A stretch of DNA of 64,000 nucleotides from an uncultured Collinsella sp. Its GTDB lineage: Bacteria > Actinomycetota > Coriobacteriia > Coriobacteriales > Coriobacteriaceae. Shown here in pieces: positions 51,711 through 58,350 of this stretch. Within the stretch, counting starts at the first letter, position 1; the number at the start of each line of letters is the position of its first letter. The notes under the pieces were generated by a model that worked only from the letters and a program-made list of their open reading frames with translations, made no database searches and was not told the DNA's origin. The DNA is taken from NCBI GenBank assembly GCA_958451615.1, contig CAUDQR010000008.1, positions 1 through 64,000 of the forward strand, in the 5' to 3' direction. The position numbers were made by a program, and so were the translations under genes.

Positions 51711-52349
51711 ATGGCCAACAACAGCGACGGGTCCGCCGTCTACGAGGTGAAGGTCGGGGAGGACGACTATATCAACGGCCTCGACGTGACGGAGAGCGAC
51801 GGTAGCATCACCACCTACCTGTTCCGCCCGGCAAACTACGACGAAGTCGAGGCGGCGCGAAAGAGGGCCGAGAGCGCCGCGTTGCTGGCGAGCAGCGCCG
51901 CAGGCACCGCAAAGACTCAGGCATATGACGCCAACGTCGCCGCCGGAGCTGCCAGAACGGCCGCCGCGAAGTGCTCGACTGCCACCGAGAACGCCAACGC
52001 CGCCGTTCAGAAGGCGAATGCCGCGAACGATACCGCAAGCGCCTCGACTGCGCTGGCGAGCAATGCGGCCGCCGCGGCCAACGGCGCGGCGTCTCATGCC
52101 GAGGCCGCCGCGAACCAGGCGCTGCAGATCGCGAACTCGGTGGCGCAGGGCGCCGGCGGCGAATCCGATATCGCGGAGCTGCGCCGTCAGAACGGCCAGC
52201 TCGCGACGATGCTCGCCGACGCGACGGGGAAGTTCATCTACATGGACGGGACCGTCTACTGCCCGGCATCCAAGGCGTCGGTGTCCGGCGACACGGTGTC
52301 GTTCGGCGGCACGTGCTCGGTCTCGGGCAGCACGGTAACCCTTGCCTAA
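51711..52349 (+). CDS. Tail fibre stalk protein (Ala-rich coiled coil)
   Basis: 212 residues. A short N-terminal beta domain (YEVKVGEDDYINGLDVTESD) is followed by ~100 residues of Ala/Asn-rich heptad-like sequence (AAKCSTATENANAAVQKANA), a likely trimeric coiled-coil stalk. A small C-terminal beta tip follows (FIYMDGTVYCPASKASVSGD). It sits directly before the DGR target gene, so it may carry the variable receptor-binding protein on the tail. Confidence 0.7.
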   Translation: MANNSDGSAVYEVKVGEDDYINGLDVTESDGSITTYLFRPANYDEVEAARKRAESAALLASSAAGTAKTQAYDANVAAGAARTAAAKCSTATENANAAVQKANAANDTASASTALASNAAAAANGAASHAEAAANQALQIANSVAQGAGGESDIAELRRQNGQLATMLADATGKFIYMDGTVYCPASKASVSGDTVSFGGTCSVSGSTVTLA

Positions 52350-52358
52350 GGAGGATAA

Positions 52359-53267
52359 ATGGCAAATGCAAAGACACTGGTCGTCGGCGGCCAGTCGCTC
52401 AACGTCATCGACGATACCGCGCGCAGCAACGCGCAGACGGCGCTCAACAACGCCGAGTACAACCGCCAGGGCCAAATCGGCAAGTACGGCGGGCAGAACA
52501 TCGCCACCATCCTGGCGGGAGAGATCGGCAGCGGCAGCGTGTACGACGCGCTGCACAAGCGAGCGGCGGTCGGCAACTTCGCGGGCCTTCGCGTCGGGGA
52601 CTACATCGACGTGCCCCTCGTGAGCGCATCCGCCGTCGCGGCCCAGCAGTCCGTGCGCTTCCTGCTGGCCCACATCGACCCGTATCTTTATTGCGGCGAC
52701 AACAGCAAGGGCCACCACATCGCGTTCGTGGCGTCCGCCCCAGTGGCCGTGGCAAAAACAGTGCCAGGCGTGGCAAACGACAGCTTCCTGATGTGGAACA
52801 CCACCAACACGAACCAGGGCACCGCCGACCAGAAATGCCCCTACCTCAACAGCAGCCTCAAGGCGTGGGAGACGGCCTTCGAGGCCTGCCTGCCCGAGGG
52901 GCTGACCAAGTACCTGCTTACCCAGCGCGTCCTGCTGGAGGAGCGTTACAGCGCAAGCGGCGCGCTCAACGACTCCAACTCGTGGAGCTGGCAGGATATC
53001 GGCAAGGTGTTCTCGCTGTCCGAGATGGAGGTGTACGGCTGCCCAGTGTGGGGCACCAAGGGCTACAGCGTCGGCTTTGACTGCCAGTGGGACCTGTTCC
53101 GCGACACGGCGCACCGTCTCAACGGAAATCGGTACGATTGGTGGCTGCGTTCCGTCATGGGTGGCTCGTCGTCCTACGTGTGCTACGTCAGCAGCCACGG
53201 CTATGCCGACTACAACTCCGCGGCGTACGTCTGGGTTCGCCCCCGCCCCGGCTTCCTCGTCGGCTAG
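52359..53267 (+). CDS. DGR target: variable tail receptor-binding protein (C-type-lectin-like)
   Basis: 302 residues with RBS aaggagg. The C-terminus has the WWLRSV...G...VWVRPRPGF frame of CLec-fold DGR targets (DUF6273/FGE-type). Codons 260-298 lie in the variable repeat, and nine amino-acid positions differ from the template: 260, 273, 278, 279, 280, 282, 284, 289, 290. The tenth change, in codon 298, is silent. The N-terminal ~100 residues probably attach to the tail. It likely binds the bacterial surface, as Mtd does in phage BPP-1. Confidence 0.92.
   Translation: MANAKTLVVGGQSLNVIDDTARSNAQTALNNAEYNRQGQIGKYGGQNIATILAGEIGSGSVYDALHKRAAVGNFAGLRVGDYIDVPLVSASAVAAQQSVRFLLAHIDPYLYCGDNSKGHHIAFVASAPVAVAKTVPGVANDSFLMWNTTNTNQGTADQKCPYLNSSLKAWETAFEACLPEGLTKYLLTQRVLLEERYSASGALNDSNSWSWQDIGKVFSLSEMEVYGCPVWGTKGYSVGFDCQWDLFRDTAHRLNGNRYDWWLRSVMGGSSSYVCYVSSHGYADYNSAAYVWVRPRPGFLVG
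53128..53256 (+). repeat. DGR variable repeat (VR)
   Basis: 129 bp aligned to 53865-53993 at a constant offset of 737. Differences at 53136, 53175, 53191, 53194, 53196, 53202, 53208, 53223, 53226 and 53252. In each case the template base is A. The A-free GC-rich end (53228-53251) is the likely IMH. Confidence 0.96.
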
Positions 53268-53295
53268 CCAGCCGAGTGCTCTATACTCTGCTTTT

Positions 53296-53320
53296 AGGCG
53301 ACCGCCTTGCGCGGTCGCCT
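53296..53320. repeat. DGR-associated hairpin downstream of VR
   Basis: aggcgaccgc (53296-53305) and gcggtcgcct (53311-53320) form a perfect 10-bp stem with a 5-nt loop, 40 bp after the VR. Hairpins in this place promote target recognition in known DGRs. Confidence 0.7.
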
Positions 53321-53323
53321 CTC

Positions 53324-53347
53324 GCCCGCGAAGCGGGCCGTTTTTTT
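53324..53347 (+). terminator. Terminator between target gene and avd
   Basis: gcccgc/gcgggc stem with a GAA loop, then CG and seven T residues. Confidence 0.8.
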
Positions 53348-53370
53348 GCCACGTTTTCCCAGGAGGTGCC

Positions 53371-53841
53371 ATGAGCGGCGTCTACCAGCGAAACCGCGAG
53401 GTTTCAGAGTACAAGTTCTTCACGCAGGCCATCGCCATCCGCGTGGAGGTCAACAAGCTGATGGCCTCGTCGTCCGTGGTGCCGAAGGCCTACCGGCTGC
53501 TCAACGCCGTGCCAACGGTGGAGACGGCGCGCAGCATCGTGTACAACGTCAACCGCGCCGACAGCTTCTACCCCAACAGCTCGTTCAACGCATTGGAGCG
53601 CAAGCGGTACCTGACGCTGGCGATAGCCGACTGCGAGCAGCTGATGCTGGATATGCAGTGTCTCATGGACATAGGCCTGCCCGTGAACGCCAACCGCTTC
53701 GAGGCACTGGCCAACATGGTCGATGAGGAGATCAAGCTGCTCAAGGGCGCGCGCAAGAACGTGCGCGTCACCGGCAAGAAATCGACCGAGGAGCGCATAG
53801 CGGAGGCCGAGGCCGAGCTAGAGCGCCTTCGTTCGCTATAA
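53371..53841 (+). CDS. avd: DGR accessory variability determinant (Avd-like)
   Basis: 156 residues; ATG 53371 has a strong CAGGAGG RBS. All-helical with basic faces, as for the Avd four-helix bundle: ASSSVVPKAYRLLNAVPTVE, then LERKRYLTLAIADCEQLMLD, then IDEEIKLLKGAR-like. Avd forms a pentamer that binds the RT and the template RNA and is required for mutagenic homing. It is located between VR and TR, the normal DGR place. Its stop is 23 bp before the TR. Confidence 0.85.
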   Translation: MSGVYQRNREVSEYKFFTQAIAIRVEVNKLMASSSVVPKAYRLLNAVPTVETARSIVYNVNRADSFYPNSSFNALERKRYLTLAIADCEQLMLDMQCLMDIGLPVNANRFEALANMVDEEIKLLKGARKNVRVTGKKSTEERIAEAEAELERLRSL

Positions 53842-53864
53842 TGGGTGGCGGTCCCGCCTTGTAT

Positions 53865-53993
53865 ATCGGTACAATTGGTGGCTGCGTTCCGTCATGGGTG
53901 GCTCGTCGTCCAACGTGTGCTACGTCAACAACAACGGCAATGCCAACTACAACTCCGCGACGAACGTCTGGGTTCGCCCCCGCCCCGGATTCC
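53865..53993 (+). ncRNA. DGR template repeat (TR) RNA
   Basis: 129 bp homologous to the VR with 25 adenines, ten of which differ in the VR. Many are in AAC/AAT triplets when read in the target frame, which maximises diversity without stops. The ~210 bp from here to the RT start hold no convincing gene and probably form the rest of the template RNA. Confidence 0.93.
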
Positions 53994-54205
53994 CTTATTG
54001 CCAGACCGAGTAGGCCCCAGAGCCGAAAGCAGAGCGCGAAGAGAAAGGAAGGCGCGACCGTCGGGCATGCGCCCGTAAATACGCACCCCGCGAGGGTGGC
54101 CGGACGCTGCTTGCATGGCGCGGCGCTCCGTGGCTTCGCCGCGTTTCATGGCCATACCTCAAGCGGCTGCCAGAGCCACACTGAGAGCCGTGCGGGGTGC
54201 CTTCG

Positions 54206-55390
54206 ATGAACTCCGAGGAAAGAAGGGCCGCGCGCCGCAAGCGCCGCGAGGAGAGGCGCGCCAAGGCCAAGGCCGAGCGCGTGAAGCCGTGCACCCTTGA
54301 GGCCGTGGCCGACCTCAACAGCCTTTGCAAGGCCTCCAAGCAGGCGGCGGGCGGCGTGATGTGGAAGTCCTCCACGCAGCGTTATATGAAGGACTATCTG
54401 CGAAACGCGGTCAAATCGAGGAACGACCTTCTGGAGGGCCGCGACATATGCCGGGGCTTCATCCGCTTCGACCTGTGGGAGCGCGGCAAGCTGCGCCACA
54501 TCAGCGCCGTGCACTTCCCAGAGCGAGTGATTCAGAAGTCGCTTTCTCAGAACGCCCTCGTACCCGCGATAGTCCCGACACTCATAACGGCCAACTCCGC
54601 CAACATCAAGGGGCGCGGCACCGACTACGCCCTGAAGCTGCTCAAGCGCCACCTGGCCGACCACTGGCGGCGGCACAGGCGCGAGGGATACATCCTTTTG
54701 GGCGACTTCTCAGATTACTTCGCCCGCATAGCCCACGAACCCGTCAAGCGACAGGTGGCCGGCGCACTGCTCGATCCGCGCGTGGTCGCCCTCGAGCACC
54801 GCCTGATAGACGCACAGGGCGAGGTGGGCCTGGGTCTGGGCAGCGAGCCGAACCAGATATGCGCGGTGGCCCACCCCAACCGCATCGACCACTACGTGAC
54901 CGAGATGCTGCGCCCCGAGGCCTACGGGCGCTATATGGACGACTTCTACCTGATCCACGAGAGCAAGGAGTACCTGCAGGTGTGCCTGCTGCTGATAGGG
55001 CGCAAGTGCGCCGAGCTGGGCATAGAGCTGAACCCGCGCAAGACCCGCGTGGTGAAGCTGTCGCGCGGCTTCACGTGGCTGAAGAAGCGCATCTTCTACA
55101 CGGAGACGGGCCGCATAGTCGTGAAGCCGTGCCGCGACTCCATCACGCGCGAGCGCCGCAAGCTGAAGAAGATGGCCCGCATGGTCGCCGATGGCGTCAT
55201 GACCCCCGAGCAGGTTGAGCGGAGCTACCAGAGCTGGCGCGGCGGCATGAAGCGGCTGGACGCGCACCGCAGCGTTTTGGCCATGGACGCGCTGTACCGC
55301 AGCCTGTTCGAAAATCTCGCGCGGGGGGGGGGGTGCTCAATGCAGGCCAACCCGAGGGACGATTCAAGCGGAGGCAAGCCCTCGCAATAG
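54206..55390 (+). CDS. brt: DGR reverse transcriptase
   Basis: 394 residues from ATG 54206 (GTG 54197 is alternative). RT motifs in order: GDFSDYF (166-172, catalytic Asp), GLGLGSEPNQ (208-217, the DGR-specific form of motif 4 often written GxxxSQ) and YMDD (243-246). A basic thumb follows (RGFTWLKKRIFYTETGRIVV). With Avd it copies TR RNA error-prone at adenines. An 11-G run (55323-55333) crosses the last ~25 codons, so the extreme C-terminus could shift frame or be a sequencing error. Confidence 0.95.
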   Translation: MNSEERRAARRKRREERRAKAKAERVKPCTLEAVADLNSLCKASKQAAGGVMWKSSTQRYMKDYLRNAVKSRNDLLEGRDICRGFIRFDLWERGKLRHISAVHFPERVIQKSLSQNALVPAIVPTLITANSANIKGRGTDYALKLLKRHLADHWRRHRREGYILLGDFSDYFARIAHEPVKRQVAGALLDPRVVALEHRLIDAQGEVGLGLGSEPNQICAVAHPNRIDHYVTEMLRPEAYGRYMDDFYLIHESKEYLQVCLLLIGRKCAELGIELNPRKTRVVKLSRGFTWLKKRIFYTETGRIVVKPCRDSITRERRKLKKMARMVADGVMTPEQVERSYQSWRGGMKRLDAHRSVLAMDALYRSLFENLARGGGCSMQANPRDDSSGGKPSQ

Positions 55391-55560
55391 CGGAGAACCG
55401 GCAACTCAAAGCAGCGGCCTAAGCGAAGCGGCCGCGAAATAACAGAAGCATCGAAGGCGTGCCGCGGCGCGCCTTCTTTCTTTGCGCCCATCGAAGCGGC
55501 CCGGCAATCTCACGGCGCCAATACGATGGCGACACATTCCCCGACAAGAGAGGAGTCCGC

Positions 55561-55887
55561 ATGGACACTGAGGAAGACATGCCGCGCCCCAACGAGCTTC
55601 AAGACGGCACCATGGCCAAGGTCAACGCCCTGCGCGATCTGCTGTCGCAGATCGGCGACCCCGACGCGGCGCACGACGCGGGCGTTATCGACGATGACGA
55701 GTACGTTGAGCGGAAGGCGCGAAAGCTCGCCTACACCGCGGCCGTCGCCGCCTACGGAAAGGGTGAGGCCCCGGACGTGGACAAGCTGCTTGAGCAGATG
55801 CGCGAGAAGGTCGCCGAGCCCAGCCAAACCGAGACCAACACGGCAAACATCGACTACCTGATGATGACGGTCGGGGGTGAACAGTAA
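55561..55887 (+). CDS. Phage protein between DGR and lysis genes
   Basis: 108 residues with RBS gagagga. Acidic helical protein (ELQDGTMAKVNALRDLLSQI, then DDDEYVERKARKLAYTAAVA). It resembles small proteins located before XkdX in Gram-positive phages. Function unknown. Its stop overlaps the next start. Confidence 0.7.
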   Translation: MDTEEDMPRPNELQDGTMAKVNALRDLLSQIGDPDAAHDAGVIDDDEYVERKARKLAYTAAVAAYGKGEAPDVDKLLEQMREKVAEPSQTETNTANIDYLMMTVGGEQ

Positions 55888-56069
55888 TGGCGGTACGCGT
55901 CAAGGCTGCAACCACGGTGGCGCACTCGAAGAACTATGACAAGGTGAGGCGCTACTACGAGCGCGGCCTCTGGACCAAGGCCATGGTGCATCGAGCCGTG
56001 GACTGCAAGTGGATCACATGCGACGAATATGAGGAGATCGTCGGAGAAGAGTACGCGGAGGAGGTTTAG
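55887..56069 (+). CDS. XkdX-family protein
   Basis: 60 residues. KVRRYYERGLWTKAMVHRAV then WITCDEYEEIVGEEY is the XkdX pattern of Bacillus PBSX-like and other Gram-positive phages. XkdX genes typically precede holin. Precise role unknown. Confidence 0.85.
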   Translation: MAVRVKAATTVAHSKNYDKVRRYYERGLWTKAMVHRAVDCKWITCDEYEEIVGEEYAEEV

Positions 56070-56070
56070 G

Positions 56071-56382
56071 GTGCCGGCGCTGAGCATCGGGGAGGCAACG
56101 TCGGTCCTCTCGGCCGCCGTTGTGATTGTCACGTTCTTCATCGGGCGCGTCTCCGTATCCAAAACATCGTCTGCCAAGGAGCAGCGGACCGAAGACAAGC
56201 TCGACAGCCTTTGCGGCGACACGAGCGAGATCAAGGACGGCGTCAAGGAGATCAACCGCAAGCTCGACGACCACGGCGAGCGCCTCACGAAAGTCGAGCA
56301 ACAGGTCATCACCTTGTTCAACCGGCTCGACCGCGTCGAGAAGAATTACGACCTGCATCACGGTATCGGCGGGTCAGATTAG
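56071..56382 (+). CDS. XhlA-like holin accessory protein
   Basis: 103 residues from GTG 56071. An N-terminal hydrophobic segment (ATSVLSAAVVIVTFFIG) is followed by a long coiled coil (LCGDTSEIKDGVKEINRKLD, then LTKVEQQVITLFNRLDRVEK). This is the membrane-anchor plus coiled-coil form of hemolysin XhlA-type proteins in lysis cassettes, although in XhlA the TM is usually C-terminal. Confidence 0.65.
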   Translation: MPALSIGEATSVLSAAVVIVTFFIGRVSVSKTSSAKEQRTEDKLDSLCGDTSEIKDGVKEINRKLDDHGERLTKVEQQVITLFNRLDRVEKNYDLHHGIGGSD

Positions 56383-56392
56383 GAGCTGAAAA

Positions 56393-56668
56393 ATGAAAAT
56401 CAACTGGGCCCTTCGCTTCAAGAATAAGCAGACGCTCGCGGCATTGGCCGCCACCGTAATCAGCGCAGCCTATCAGGTGCTCGGAATCCTCGGAGTCGTG
56501 GCGCCTATCTCCCAGGGGTCGCTCATCCAGCTCGTCGGAATCATCCTGACCGTTCTCGCCGGCTTCGGCGTGATCGTCGATCCGACCACCAAGGGCGCGT
56601 CGGACTCGAAGCGTGCCATGTCGTACAGCGAGCCCCATGCCGCATATGACGCCAAGGCGGTTGAGTAG
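56393..56668 (+). CDS. Holin, phi LC3 family
   Basis: 91 residues. MKINWALRFKNKQTLAALAA and the second hydrophobic stretch LVGIILTVLAGFGVIVDPTT, with the DPTTKG.SDS[K/R]RA motif, are diagnostic of phi LC3-type holins. It forms membrane holes so the endolysin reaches the wall. Confidence 0.92.
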   Translation: MKINWALRFKNKQTLAALAATVISAAYQVLGILGVVAPISQGSLIQLVGIILTVLAGFGVIVDPTTKGASDSKRAMSYSEPHAAYDAKAVE

Positions 56669-56671
56669 GCC

Positions 56672-57625
56672 ATGGCCATCACACAGCGCGAGGCCTTCGC
56701 GCAGGTCATGGAACACCTCGTCTCCCATGATGGGGGCGGCGGTCACGGATACTCGCAGGCCAACCGCATGGGGGACGGAACGACCGAGACGATTTGTCTG
56801 TCCGACGGCACCACCGTCACTATTGCCGGTGGCGATCGCGACTGTTCCTCGGCCGTAGTGACCGCCCTCCGCGCGGTCGGCGTCAATACCTTCGGAGCCT
56901 CGTATACCGGAAACATGCGGGAGCAGCTGCTCAAGACGGGCCTTTTCGGCTGGCGTAAGATGGGCGTCAAGTCCGCCCAGCGTGGAGACATCTACCTCAA
57001 CGAGAAGTGCCACACCGCCGTGTGCGTCTCTCCCTATGGATCAGCTCGCGGCGACCTCTTGGCCCAATTCTCCATTTCTGAAAAGGGGACCGTCACCGGC
57101 ACCAAGGGCGACCAGACCGGGCGCGAGTCCAACATCAAGGCGTACTACAGCTACCCATGGGACGGCACGCTCTACTGGCTTGGCGACGGCAAGACACTGA
57201 ATGGGTCAAATACGGAAGTCGCGGACAATACGGTCCCGAGCCTCGGAGACACGCGATATTTCGGCCCGAAGATGGCCAAGGAGCTGCAACGCCAGCTCGG
57301 CACGACTGCCGATGGCGTGATCTCCGGTCAATGGCCGGCGAATGAGCGATACCTTTGGGCATGCGACCGCGGCGTAATCGAGTACGTCAAGGGCGGGGTT
57401 GGCTCGAATGCCGTCCGCGCCCTGCAGGACAAGGTCGAATGCAAAGTCTATCCCGTGGTCGGCGGTGTTCAGGCGCGACAGATGGGTTCGGGAACGGTCT
57501 TCAAACACCAGCAGTGGCTTATCGCTCAAGGTATCTCGTGCGGATCATCGGGTGCGGACGGATACCAGGGCCGCGACACCAACGTCGCCATCGGCCAAGC
57601 GCTCGTCAAGCAACTCTATCGATAG
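56672..57625 (+). CDS. Endolysin (NlpC/P60- or amidase-5-type) with wall-binding repeats
   Basis: 317 residues. The N-terminal cysteine peptidase/amidase domain has Cys58 in DRDCSSAVVTAL and His114 in KCHTAVCVS. A linker follows, then a C-terminal region of two peptidoglycan-binding-like repeats (KMAKELQRQLGTTADGVISG, then VRALQDKVECKVYPVVGG). It degrades peptidoglycan at lysis. Adjacent to the holin. Confidence 0.87.
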   Translation: MAITQREAFAQVMEHLVSHDGGGGHGYSQANRMGDGTTETICLSDGTTVTIAGGDRDCSSAVVTALRAVGVNTFGASYTGNMREQLLKTGLFGWRKMGVKSAQRGDIYLNEKCHTAVCVSPYGSARGDLLAQFSISEKGTVTGTKGDQTGRESNIKAYYSYPWDGTLYWLGDGKTLNGSNTEVADNTVPSLGDTRYFGPKMAKELQRQLGTTADGVISGQWPANERYLWACDRGVIEYVKGGVGSNAVRALQDKVECKVYPVVGGVQARQMGSGTVFKHQQWLIAQGISCGSSGADGYQGRDTNVAIGQALVKQLYR

Positions 57626-57633
57626 GTGTGCAT

Positions 57634-57744
57634 ATGAATCCGTTTGATATCTGTTTTATTGTCGGCGCTGCTGCAGGACTGCTGACCGGTCTTCTCGGAT
57701 GGGCAATCGTGCGCGTCGGCAGCCAAAAAGACTTTAGAAATTGA
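57634..57744 (+). CDS. 36-residue membrane mini-protein
   Basis: One TM helix (FIVGAAAGLLTGLLGWAIV) and a charged tail; weak RBS. It is the last phage gene, before a terminator. Possibly a lysis accessory. Confidence 0.5.
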   Translation: MNPFDICFIVGAAAGLLTGLLGWAIVRVGSQKDFRN

Positions 57745-57751
57745 TAGATGC

Positions 57752-57789
57752 AGCCCCTCCCCGGCATGAACTGACGGGGAGGGGCTTTA
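57752..57789 (+). terminator. Late operon terminator
   Basis: agcccctcccc (57752-57762) pairs perfectly with ggggaggggct (57776-57786), then TTTA. It ends the lysis cassette. Confidence 0.85.
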
Positions 57790-57801
57790 TGCATTGCCGG
57801 G

Positions 57802-57820
57802 TATCCGTCAATATCCGTTC
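57802..57820. promoter_or_regulatory. Possible right integrase arm sites
   Basis: Two TATCCGT direct repeats 10 bp apart, mirroring the spaced ACCGTCC pair near attL. Inference only. Confidence 0.3.
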
Positions 57821-57910
57821 TGCAATGCAGTTTCAGTGCGGTGAGAGAGTGTGGAAACATAACTACCTGCGATTTTGCTGCTACAAGGCACTCCATAACA
57901 TCACGTTCAA

Positions 57911-57961
57911 GACTCTTAATCCCAAGGTCCAGGGTTCGACCCCCTGACGGCCCACCAAAGA
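57911..57961 (+). other. attR core (displaced tRNA-Lys 3' end)
   Basis: 51 bp identical to 17945-17995. Host DNA follows with the original tRNA terminator. Confidence 0.93.
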
Positions 57962-58219
57962 TTGTTAAGACGGTCAACTTCGGTTGGCCGTCTTTTTTGT
58001 TGACCTCGCATGGGGTCGAACCCGAAAGGGCGCGGAGCTGAGGAAATGCGTAAGCATTTACCAGCGCAGCGCGCAAGGCGCAAAGCGCCGAAGCGGCCGC
58101 CTTCAAAGCAGGCTGACCCCCTGACGGCCCACCCAAAGTATGTTAAAGCGACTGGCTTAGGCTGGTCGCTTTTTTGTTAACCTCGCATGCGGTCGAACCC
58201 GAAAGGGCACGGAGCTGAG
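57938..58219 (+). repeat. Two 105-bp tandem remnants of tRNA-Lys 3' end plus terminator
   Basis: Copy 1 (57938-58042) and copy 2 (58115-58219) each start gaccccctgacggcccacc, then carry a terminator hairpin with different arm sequence but the same layout, then ctcgcatg-ggtcgaacccgaaagggc-cggagctgag. Copy 2 lacks the 5' part of the tRNA. They look like scars of duplicated tRNA genes or earlier integrations. Confidence 0.8.
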
Positions 58220-58232
58220 CTATCTGCACCGT

Positions 58233-58304
58233 GATTCCCTTAGGGAAAACACGGCTAAAGCCCCGTAAGCGTGTTCTCCTTGGGGGAATCATGCTTACAG
58301 GGCT
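58233..58304. repeat. Interleaved imperfect inverted repeats (pseudoknot-like)
   Basis: Stem A: 58233-58253 with 58270-58290 (20 of 21 positions pair). Stem B: 58259-58273 with 58290-58304 (13 Watson-Crick pairs and two non-canonical). The arms interleave, so they form either a pseudoknot or two alternative folds. No ORF. Confidence 0.6.
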
Positions 58305-58350
58305 CGATACATGTTGAGAAATTGTGATTAAACTCTAAGTGAGAATCGAA

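Larger units (their letters stand above)
17945..57961. mobile_element. Complete siphovirus-type prophage carrying a DGR
   Basis: Bounded by an exact 51-bp repeat, giving a unit of 39,966 bp. It contains integrase, immunity, early, packaging, head, tail, lysis and DGR modules in the usual order. No disrupted structural gene was seen, so it may be inducible. The rightward genes are tightly packed, often with ATGA-type overlaps. The left end carries minus-strand lysogeny and cargo genes. Confidence 0.95.

Noticed and set aside
52359..53267. Additional variable repeats elsewhere in the prophage
   Set aside because: Only one VR matching the TR was found by eye; no second copy of the WWLRS...VWVRPRPGF module was seen.
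53841..54209. 122-residue ORF covering the template repeat
   Set aside because: It is out of frame with the target-like reading of the TR, lacks an RBS, and the region is explained by the TR RNA.
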